DNA of 64,000 bases, from assembly GCA_011388275.1 (NCBI GenBank), contig DSAB01000119.1:105285-169284 (forward strand), in the 5' to 3' direction. The DNA comes from a bacterium (lineage in GTDB: Bacteria; Zhuqueibacterota; QNDG01; DSAB01). Below, piece after piece: positions 28,693 to 35,817 of this stretch; within the stretch, counting starts at the first letter, position 1, and the number at the start of each line of letters is the position of its first letter. The notes below the pieces were generated by a model, which saw nothing but the letters and a program-made list of their open reading frames with translations, did no database searches and was not told where the DNA came from. The position numbers and the translations under genes are program-made.

Positions 28693-29283
28693 CTACCATT
28701 CCAGAACCGAAGATTTTTCAATCAGCTCCTGAAAACGGTTCTCGACAATATCCTGCTTATTGGCCATTCTCAATCGATTCTTCTCTTTTAATTCCTGAAG
28801 ACGCTCTTCCAGCCTTCTGATCTCCAGTTCGCGGTTCTTTTGTCTGAGATCGAACAGGATATTCAGTTTCTCCTTCAGCTGATTCTCGATCCGTTTCTGT
28901 TCATCCGTGTCCGCGGTTTTCCAGGCTTCGGCAAGATCCCTGCAATCCCGGTCCATTCTCCGTTCCTGCAGAATCCGTTTATAGGTCTCTGGATCGTTGG
29001 CTTTGATGCGTTTGAGATTCCGAAGCTGTCTGGCAAATTGATTCATGATTTGCTGATACATCAAAGGATTGGATGTTTTCAGCTGCAGGACTCGATCATA
29101 CCGTCCTGGATCCGTTTCCTGCAGAAGGCGTAACGCTTCATCCTCTTCCTCCTGTGTCAAAGAAACGGCCTGTTCCACGACATTTTGCGCGCGGGGATTT
29201 CTCTGCCGGGCCAAACCCGGGACGGAAATTCCGAACATGATTAGAAATACCCATACTCCCCAAATCATACTGTTCCATTTCAT
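28693..29283 (-). CDS. exported coiled-coil protein of unknown function with three (N/D)PxxYxx(I/V)(L/M)(Q/N) motifs
   Basis: Signal-peptide-like N-terminus WGVWVFLIMFGISVPGLA; Glu/Arg/Lys-rich helical remainder; third gene of the sigma/anti-sigma set. Confidence 0.7.
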   Translation of the reverse strand: MKWNSMIWGVWVFLIMFGISVPGLARQRNPRAQNVVEQAVSLTQEEEDEALRLLQETDPGRYDRVLQLKTSNPLMYQQIMNQFARQLRNLKRIKANDPETYKRILQERRMDRDCRDLAEAWKTADTDEQKRIENQLKEKLNILFDLRQKNRELEIRRLEERLQELKEKNRLRMANKQDIVENRFQELIEKSSVLEW

Positions 29284-29304
29284 AAAACACCTCCTTGCAC
29301 CGTA

Positions 29305-29865
29305 TTAAATTCCGGCCATGTTCTCGAACAGGTTCTGTATCTGGTTTCTGATACTGTTGAATTCACCGGATAATAGTGAAAGATCGTCCAGCCAGAACGA
29401 TTCATTTTCATCCTGTGTGCTGACCGTTACCCAGCGGTTCGAGAAGAGGTCGTCCATTTCCGCGGAAAGATTATATGTCTCGATGAACAATTCATCCCGC
29501 CATTCCATTAAATCTTCGTTGACAGAGGGATTGTAACCGGCTGGATGCAGGACGAGAAAAGCAACGATCATCGCCGCAAGAGCGGGCATTCCCCATGCCA
29601 GCGTTCTGAACCAGGGAAGCGTCTGGATTCCGAATGTCCGCTGCCCGGTGATGCGGCGACCGGCTTCGTGCAGAATATGCCGGCGTATTGTTTCATCCGG
29701 AATATCCGCTGTATTCCGAATCGTTTTCTTTGCCATTTTCAGAAAGTTTGCCTCGTCCCGGCAAAAAGGACAGGCTTTCACGTGTTTCCTGAACTTTTTA
29801 GCCTGCCGGGAATTCAACTCACCGGAAAGGAATAAATGGGTTTTCTTTATTTCAGGACAGGACAT
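29305..29865 (-). CDS. anti-sigma factor with N-terminal zinc-finger (HxxxCxxC)
   Basis: HVKACPFCRDEANF motif, single TM WGMPALAAMIVAFLVLH; overlaps sigma gene end (track ORF 29305..29889). Confidence 0.82.
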   Translation of the reverse strand: MSCPEIKKTHLFLSGELNSRQAKKFRKHVKACPFCRDEANFLKMAKKTIRNTADIPDETIRRHILHEAGRRITGQRTFGIQTLPWFRTLAWGMPALAAMIVAFLVLHPAGYNPSVNEDLMEWRDELFIETYNLSAEMDDLFSNRWVTVSTQDENESFWLDDLSLLSGEFNSIRNQIQNLFENMAGI

Positions 29866-30463
29866 GACTTTTTTCCTCCCAGGACTCATGAGGAATCATC
29901 CTTTTTAAACTCTGAACCGCGTAGTGCATGCGACCCAGGACGGTATTGAGCGGGCATTGCATGATTTCGGCAATTTCCCGAAACGGAATCTCTCCGTTGA
30001 GACGCATCAGCAGAACCTCCCTCTGTTCGCTCGGCAATTGATCGATCGCCCGGTAAAGCCATTGAAGCTTTTCCCGCTGAATCATTTGCTCTTCGGGTCC
30101 TGACGCATCCCCGGGAAGACAGTCCAAACCCTGCCCGCTTTTTAAATCATCTTTAACATTACGCGACGCCTTTCGCGCATGATCGACACAGCCATGATAA
30201 GCGATTCCGAAAAGCCAGCTCGAGAAAGTGCCTCGTTCTTCGTAATTCTTTAATCCGCTGATCACCTTCATCCATGTTTGCTGAAACAGATCTTCCGCGC
30301 TTTCACGCTCGCGTACAAGTCTCAGCAAGAACGCGAATAGCGGACGCTCGTATCTTTGATACAGCTTTCGAAAAGCCTTTGGATCTCCGGCCAGATACGC
30401 CCGCACCAGGCGGGCATCGCTTTTGGCATGTCTGCTGTTCATACAATGAAGTAAACGACTCAC
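29852..30463 (-). CDS. ECF-type RNA polymerase sigma factor
   Basis: Region 2 SAEDLFQQTWMKVISGLKNYEERGTFSSWLFGIAYHGCVDHARK; region 4 LPSEQREVLLMRLNGEIPFREIAEIMQCPLNTVLGRMHYAVQSLK. Confidence 0.93.
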   Translation of the reverse strand: MSRLLHCMNSRHAKSDARLVRAYLAGDPKAFRKLYQRYERPLFAFLLRLVRERESAEDLFQQTWMKVISGLKNYEERGTFSSWLFGIAYHGCVDHARKASRNVKDDLKSGQGLDCLPGDASGPEEQMIQREKLQWLYRAIDQLPSEQREVLLMRLNGEIPFREIAEIMQCPLNTVLGRMHYAVQSLKRMIPHESWEEKSHVLS

Positions 30464-30484
30464 ACCCTTTTTTATTGTTCATGT

Positions 30485-30513
30485 AAAATAGGTTTTTTCA
30501 GTTTCTCTATCAA
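30485..30513 (-). promoter_or_regulatory. sigma70-type promoter of ECF sigma operon
   Basis: Minus strand TTGATA-17 bp-TATTTT. Confidence 0.45.
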
Positions 30514-30634
30514 GTCCATTCATGCTCGCTCGCAAAGTGATGTATTTAAAAAAACAGCATCAAGCAATCCATATGACTGATTTTCGCATACGCGTGTGTT
30601 TTATTCCCATTCTATGAAATGTGAAAAAATTTCC

Positions 30635-30663
30635 TTGCATATTCACTCGAGTCTTCATAAATT
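30635..30663 (+). promoter_or_regulatory. promoter upstream of lipoprotein gene
   Basis: TTGCAT-17 bp-TAAATT. Confidence 0.4.
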
Positions 30664-30687
30664 GTTCTTATTCAAACCGATCGCAAG

Positions 30688-30705
30688 ACCGGCTTTCCAG
30701 CCGGT
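30688..30705 (+). promoter_or_regulatory. stem-loop in the lipoprotein 5' leader
   Basis: ACCGGC-TTTCCA-GCCGGT perfect 6-bp stem, no following T tract. Confidence 0.45.
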
Positions 30706-30777
30706 TTCAATAGATACAATCAAATCTTCAACGAAGAGAAAGGTTTCATTTCGAACAATAATAATGAGGAGGTCATT

Positions 30778-31239
30778 ATGAATCGTTTTAAACCATTGGT
30801 TATTCTGGGCATCATTCTATGCCTGGGAATCTGCCTTGTCCACTGTGACAAGAAAACCGGAACCGGTAACGACAATCAAGACCCTGAAGCCAGTCTCGTC
30901 GGCACCTGGGTTCTCACCACCCTGACGATCCCTGATCCAGATACCGGTGACGATATTACGGTTCCCGCTTCATTCGCCGGTATTTCCATGACCGTTGTTC
31001 TCAGCGCCAACGGGAATGTGACCATCACTGTTGACTGGGGGGATGGCGAAGAAACCGAAACAGGCACCTGGACGGCGACAGCCACGACCCTGACCATGAA
31101 CCTGACCGGAGAGACCGTGGTCGTGCCCTATACGCTGACAGGCAACACTCTTACGCTGGCCATTACGATGGAAATCGATTGGGACGGTGACGGCATTGAA
31201 GAAGAGAGCACCATAACCATGACATTCACCAAACAATAA
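30778..31239 (+). CDS. lipoprotein, small lipocalin-like beta domain
   Basis: Lipobox-type signal LGICLVHC; beta-rich GTWVLTTLTIP...GTWTATATTLTMNLTGETVVVPYTLTGNTLTL pattern. Confidence 0.7.
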   Translation: MNRFKPLVILGIILCLGICLVHCDKKTGTGNDNQDPEASLVGTWVLTTLTIPDPDTGDDITVPASFAGISMTVVLSANGNVTITVDWGDGEETETGTWTATATTLTMNLTGETVVVPYTLTGNTLTLAITMEIDWDGDGIEEESTITMTFTKQ

Positions 31240-31265
31240 GTCTTTTAAAAAGAAGATGTCCTGCT

Positions 31266-31303
31266 GCGGCCCGTCCGGATTCACTGAAACCCGGAGGGGC
31301 CGC
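31266..31303 (+). promoter_or_regulatory. long GC-rich intergenic stem-loop between lipoprotein and beta-barrel genes
   Basis: GCGGCCCGTCCGG / CCGGAGGGGCCGC: 12 of 13 pairs, 12-nt loop, no T tract. Confidence 0.55.
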
Positions 31304-31335
31304 GGTGATTTACAGCCCTTAACGTGGAGGTTTGA

Positions 31336-32031
31336 TTGAAAATCCGAATATCTTATATTGCATTAATTGGTTTGGCCGCAACCCTTCCGCTCTTTGCCCA
31401 GGCCCCCTTTGAAGCGGGCGGCAGCCTGACACTGGCCTTTCCGCAAAACGAGTTCGCCGACAACGTGGACAACCTGGGGTTCGGCGCTTCGGGTAACTTT
31501 CTGGCCCGGTTTCCCGGTTCACCGCTTGCCATCGGCGGATCCTTCACTTTTCTGATCTATGGCAGTGAAACAAGGAAAGAGCCCCTGATTCCCCCTGTTT
31601 ACGTGGACGTGACCACGACCAATGCGATTATCATGGGTCATGTGCTGCTGCGCATTCAGCCCTCAGACGGCCCCCTGGTTCCCTACGCGGACGGTCTTCT
31701 CGGGTTCAATTTCCTGACCACCGATTCCCGGATTGAAAATGAACAGGGCGAAGAGATCGCCAGCTCCAACAATTTCCGGGATATTACGTTTGGTTACGGC
31801 GCCGGAGCGGGGGTCAAAATCCGCGTTCATCAAAAACCTGACCGGAAATCCTGGGAGACGGGAATTTCTGCGGTTTACCTGGATCTGGGCGCACGTTATT
31901 TAATGGGGGGTGAAGCGGAATATCTCAAAAAGGGTTCAATCGAAATCGACGGCGATGATGTGCGGTACACCGTCGTCAAATCGACGACCGACATACTCAC
32001 GATTCATGCGGGCGTCATGATGACCTTCTGA
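31336..32031 (+). CDS. outer-membrane beta-barrel-type protein
   Basis: Signal peptide ISYIALIGLAATLPLFA; alternating beta pattern and F-terminal residue (GVMMTF); TTG start with GGAGG upstream. Confidence 0.65.
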   Translation: MKIRISYIALIGLAATLPLFAQAPFEAGGSLTLAFPQNEFADNVDNLGFGASGNFLARFPGSPLAIGGSFTFLIYGSETRKEPLIPPVYVDVTTTNAIIMGHVLLRIQPSDGPLVPYADGLLGFNFLTTDSRIENEQGEEIASSNNFRDITFGYGAGAGVKIRVHQKPDRKSWETGISAVYLDLGARYLMGGEAEYLKKGSIEIDGDDVRYTVVKSTTDILTIHAGVMMTF

Positions 32032-32065
32032 CGTCTCGATCTTCATGACACCGCCGCAGGTACAG

Positions 32066-32099
32066 GCCGGCCCTCATTAAATTCGAGTCCGGCTTTTTT
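32066..32099 (+). terminator. terminator of beta-barrel gene
   Basis: GCCGG-CC-CTC...GAG-T-CCGGC followed by TTTTTT. Confidence 0.65.
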
Positions 32100-32100
32100 C

Positions 32101-32853
32101 TTATAAGCCGGTAGGCAGATCGATGAACACGGTTTCCATTCCCCACTTCTTTTCCAGCAATCGGCCGACAGCCTTAACGCCCAGGGTTTCCGTGGCGTAA
32201 TGACCGCCGAAAATGACATGAATACCCGCTTCTCTGGCTGTCCAGTAATGGGAATGTCCCGGTTCGCCGGTGATAAAAACATCGAATTTCCCGTCCACCG
32301 CTTCCTGCAGCATGCCCAGACCTCCTCCGCTTACGATACCCAGCTTGCGTACATTCCGGGATCCGAAAGTCCACGCGGTCAGCGGAGTGTCGAGTTTCTC
32401 CTTTAATAAACGGATAAGATCTTCCACATCCATTTCTTTGTTCAAAGTAACGGCTTTTCCAATGACGGACCCGTGATATTCTCCGAAATCCTCCGCCTCC
32501 GGCCAGTTCATCAGTTGGGTAATCTGTGCGTTGTTGCCCAGCTCAGGATGAAGATCCAGAGGCAGATGGGCGGCATACAGACAAATATCGTTTTGGATAA
32601 GCGTTTTAACCCGTTCGTACATGAGACCCGTCAGCGGAACGGGTTTTTCCCATAAGAGTCCGTGATGGACAATAAGCATATCGGCCCTCTCTTCACGGGC
32701 CTTTTCAAAGGCGGCCTGAGAAGCGTCCACGGCCAGGGCAATTTTATTGATTTCGCCCGTGTTGGCCACCTGAAGTCCGTTGACACTGGAATCAGAAATC
32801 TCTGCCACACGCAGTTCCTGATCGAGAAATTCAGTCAGCATTTCCAGTTTCAT
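32101..32853 (-). CDS. Nif3-like dinuclear metal center protein
   Basis: VNGLQVANTG, DMLIVHHGLLW, AAHLPLDLHPELGNN, ITGEPGHSHYWTAREAGIHVIFGGHYATE. Confidence 0.92.
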   Translation of the reverse strand: MKLEMLTEFLDQELRVAEISDSSVNGLQVANTGEINKIALAVDASQAAFEKAREERADMLIVHHGLLWEKPVPLTGLMYERVKTLIQNDICLYAAHLPLDLHPELGNNAQITQLMNWPEAEDFGEYHGSVIGKAVTLNKEMDVEDLIRLLKEKLDTPLTAWTFGSRNVRKLGIVSGGGLGMLQEAVDGKFDVFITGEPGHSHYWTAREAGIHVIFGGHYATETLGVKAVGRLLEKKWGMETVFIDLPTGL

Positions 32854-32856
32854 GGT

Positions 32857-33942
32857 TTACTCCAACCTGTTTAAAATGGTTTCGGCGATTTCCCGGTCTC
32901 CATGCACTTCAGCCGGTCTCGATTTGAAGGGACTTTCGGTCAGTTTCCTGATCCTTCGCACCCACTCCCCGCTTCGCAGTGAATCCCCTTCGATCTCGTC
33001 GACTGTCATATGATTTCGCATCCATCGCATCAGGAGCTCGTTTTCACGGAAATCATCTCTCTTTACGCACAGAAGAGGCGTTCGATTCACATACGTTTCG
33101 GCCATGATTCCGTATCCAGGTTTGGACAATACCGCATCGCTTGCCTGAACCAGATCCGGAAACCAGGCTGTTTCACGGGAAACCGGAACGATCGAATGTC
33201 CGGAGACCTTCCTTAAGGGGCAAATGAAGCGGATCTCTTCATCCTGATCGAAGTGTTTCGGATCGATCAATTCCATGTCGGTCTCAGGCAGTGCCAGAAG
33301 GACGACTTTCACTCCTTCTTCAATGCCGAGAGCGCGCCGTATGTCTTTTCGGTCCTTTGTCGATTGCCGGGTGATAAGCGGTATATTCACCCGATTCGGA
33401 AATGCCGACATGGGCTCATGAGCCGGAAGACGCATCAAAAGATCGGCTTCGCAATAACAGGACCGAATATGCCGAATAATCTCATGAAATGCCGGCATCT
33501 CCTTCGACCACGGTTCATAGATCCAGTCCCAACCGAAATTTCCCCAGGCCAGGGAAGGTATTTTCCATTGGCCGGCCAGGTGAAAAGCGAATGGCGGAAT
33601 ATCGCCCAGAATCATTCGAGCCCCCGTTCTCTCCAGAGCCGTCAATTCAGACAGTACCCAGGCATCCCATTGCTTCAACAGAAGCCGCCACTTCGCCAGA
33701 GTGGCTTCCCGGTCGACACACAGACTGGTGCGCTGCACGGTTCCGACATCCACCGATACTTTTCCAAGATGATACGGTGCTTTTAGATAAAGCCGATAGA
33801 TCCAGGGCGGAGCGTCCGTCCTGATTTGAAAAAACAGACCGGAATCCATCTCCCACAAACGATTCATCACTTCGATGGAACGCACGGAGTGACCCAGACC
33901 GTGTCCGGAAACATACACCGCCAGCCGGCGTATCGATGACAT
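32857..33942 (-). CDS. predicted glycosyltransferase (GT-B, arabinokinase-N-terminal-like GHGLGHS family)
   Basis: VYVSGHGLGHSVRSIEV N-terminal motif; SKPGYGIMAE in C-terminal half. Confidence 0.7.
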   Translation of the reverse strand: MSSIRRLAVYVSGHGLGHSVRSIEVMNRLWEMDSGLFFQIRTDAPPWIYRLYLKAPYHLGKVSVDVGTVQRTSLCVDREATLAKWRLLLKQWDAWVLSELTALERTGARMILGDIPPFAFHLAGQWKIPSLAWGNFGWDWIYEPWSKEMPAFHEIIRHIRSCYCEADLLMRLPAHEPMSAFPNRVNIPLITRQSTKDRKDIRRALGIEEGVKVVLLALPETDMELIDPKHFDQDEEIRFICPLRKVSGHSIVPVSRETAWFPDLVQASDAVLSKPGYGIMAETYVNRTPLLCVKRDDFRENELLMRWMRNHMTVDEIEGDSLRSGEWVRRIRKLTESPFKSRPAEVHGDREIAETILNRLE

Positions 33943-33946
33943 TCTT

Positions 33947-34924
33947 CTAAAACCCTTTCATGGCTGTACTCAGCCGTTCCATCAGCATTCGCATATCCTC
34001 CGGGGGTTCCGATTCAAATCGCATAAACTTTTCCGCAACCGGATGCTTGAAACCCAGAACCCGCGCGTGAAGAGCCTGCCGGTTCATGATCTGAAGAAGC
34101 TCTTGGGCCAGAGCCATGTTTTTATGATTCAGCCCCCCCAGTCTGGCTCCTCTACCCCCATAAACCGGATCACCCAGAACCGGATGACCGAGATAAGCCA
34201 TATGAACGCGTATTTGATGGGTTCGACCCGTCAGCAGCCGCAGCGTAATCCGTGAAGTCAAAGGGTATTTCTCTTCCACTCGATAGAGCGTCACCGCCTT
34301 TCGTCCCCGGTTTGAAACTTCCACTTTCTTTCTGTCTCTCGAACTTCTTGCCAAATGTGTTTCGATCTTTCCCTCTTTGCTTTTCAGATGCCCCCATATA
34401 AACGCTGTATACAACCGTTCGGTTGTCTTTTCTGAAAACTGCAATGACAGCCGATGATGAATAGAATCATTTTTTGCAACGACGAGCAGACCTGATGTAT
34501 CTTTATCCAGACGGTGTACGATACCGGGCCGTTCCGGTGTATTGACGGCTGACAGTGTTTTGGTATGATGAAGCAGCGCGTGAACCAGTGTTCCGGAACG
34601 ATGCCCATAAGCCGGATGAACCACCATGCCGGCCGGTTTGTCGATAACCAGCAGATATTCATCTTCATGAACAATGGTCAAAGGGATCGCTTCGGGTTCA
34701 AGTTTATGAGGAGGTGACATCGGAAGGGTGATACAGATCTCTGTACCGGGTTCCACCGGGTGACCGGCCTTGACGGGATCACCGTTGATCAAAACCATGC
34801 CCTCATGAATCAACTTTTGAATACGGCTTCGGGAAATATCCCTGATCTCCCTGGTCAGAAAGATATCCAGTCTTTCCTTCCTTTTACCGCCGGGAACAGT
34901 GATCTTTATAATCTGCTTTTCCAT
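33947..34924 (-). CDS. rluD: RluA/RluD-family pseudouridine synthase with S4 domain
   Basis: S4-like N-terminus, VIDKPAGMVVHPAYG, RPGIVHRLDKDTSGLLVVAK, RLLTGRTHQIRVHMA. Confidence 0.93.
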   Translation of the reverse strand: MEKQIIKITVPGGKRKERLDIFLTREIRDISRSRIQKLIHEGMVLINGDPVKAGHPVEPGTEICITLPMSPPHKLEPEAIPLTIVHEDEYLLVIDKPAGMVVHPAYGHRSGTLVHALLHHTKTLSAVNTPERPGIVHRLDKDTSGLLVVAKNDSIHHRLSLQFSEKTTERLYTAFIWGHLKSKEGKIETHLARSSRDRKKVEVSNRGRKAVTLYRVEEKYPLTSRITLRLLTGRTHQIRVHMAYLGHPVLGDPVYGGRGARLGGLNHKNMALAQELLQIMNRQALHARVLGFKHPVAEKFMRFESEPPEDMRMLMERLSTAMKGF

Positions 34925-35413
34925 TCATTGGGCATTATCGGACGACTTCAACGGTTTGCTTTCTTGTGAAGGTTCTTTTTTAATAAAAACATGAAAACAG
35001 AGTATCAACATACCGATAACCACAGCCGAATCCGCGATGTTGAATACGGGCCATCTGACCCGGCCGAACCCTATATCAAGGAAATCCACAACCTGCTGAT
35101 GCAGCACACGATCGATCAGATTTCCAGCCGCCCCGCCTAAAATGCAAGCCAGACTTCCCTTTAGAAGCATGCCCTCATCTTTATGAATCAGCAAATAGAT
35201 GAGCACCCCAAGACTCGCCAGAATGGATAAAATCGTAAAAATATAACCGTGCTGGATTCGAATACCAAAAGCCATGCCGGGATTTTCCACATAAGTAAAT
35301 CGAACCACATCACCCAATATCGGTATGGATTCACCCAGTACCATAGTATGCCTGACAATTCCCTTGGTTATTTGATCCAGAATAAACGCGGAGGCAAAAA
35401 TAAAAACAATCAA
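34925..35413 (-). CDS. lspA: lipoprotein signal peptidase II
   Basis: VENPGMAFG, GGAAGNLIDRV, VVDFLDIGFGRVRWPVFNIADSAVVIG. Confidence 0.95.
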   Translation of the reverse strand: MIVFIFASAFILDQITKGIVRHTMVLGESIPILGDVVRFTYVENPGMAFGIRIQHGYIFTILSILASLGVLIYLLIHKDEGMLLKGSLACILGGAAGNLIDRVLHQQVVDFLDIGFGRVRWPVFNIADSAVVIGMLILCFHVFIKKEPSQESKPLKSSDNAQ

Positions 35414-35817
35414 TGACCATCCTCCTCTTTCTGGTCTTCATTTATTTTCAACTCTTCTTCTCTGGATTTGCACTGGATGCACAGCCTTGCATGGGGAACC
35501 GCTTCCAGACGTTCTTTATTGATCGGCTGCTGGCAGCTGTGGCACAGACCGTAAACTCCTTCATCCAGTCGCTCAAGGGCCTGATCGATATGGTACAAAA
35601 GACGGCCATCGCGCTGGGCATAAAAAAAGTTTTTTTCTCTTTGCATGGTATCCGTTCCCTGATCGGCCATATGAAAGGCATAGGCCGAATGGTCACCCGA
35701 CGACTCTCTGTTGGTGGATTCCATCTCCACGTCTTTGATAAAAGCCATCTGATTCAGTAATTCCATGCGTTTGTCCAAAAGAAGCTTTTTATAACGTGCC
35801 TTTTCTCTCTGGTTCAT
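35410..35817 (-). CDS. DksA/TraR C4-type zinc finger protein
   Basis: RLDEGVYGLCHSCQQPINKERLEAVPHARLCIQCK; overlaps lspA start by 4 nt. Confidence 0.93.
   Translation of the reverse strand: MNQREKARYKKLLLDKRMELLNQMAFIKDVEMESTNRESSGDHSAYAFHMADQGTDTMQREKNFFYAQRDGRLLYHIDQALERLDEGVYGLCHSCQQPINKERLEAVPHARLCIQCKSREEELKINEDQKEEDGH

Noticed and set aside
30700-30720. GGTTTCAATAGATAC resembling the 3' end of a CRISPR repeat
   Set aside because: Single copy; no repeat-spacer periodicity and no cas genes in the window
30661-30760. Possible c-di-GMP (GEMM) riboswitch because of CGCAAG...GGC pattern
   Set aside because: Core GEMM motifs do not align; kept only as an unspecified structured leader
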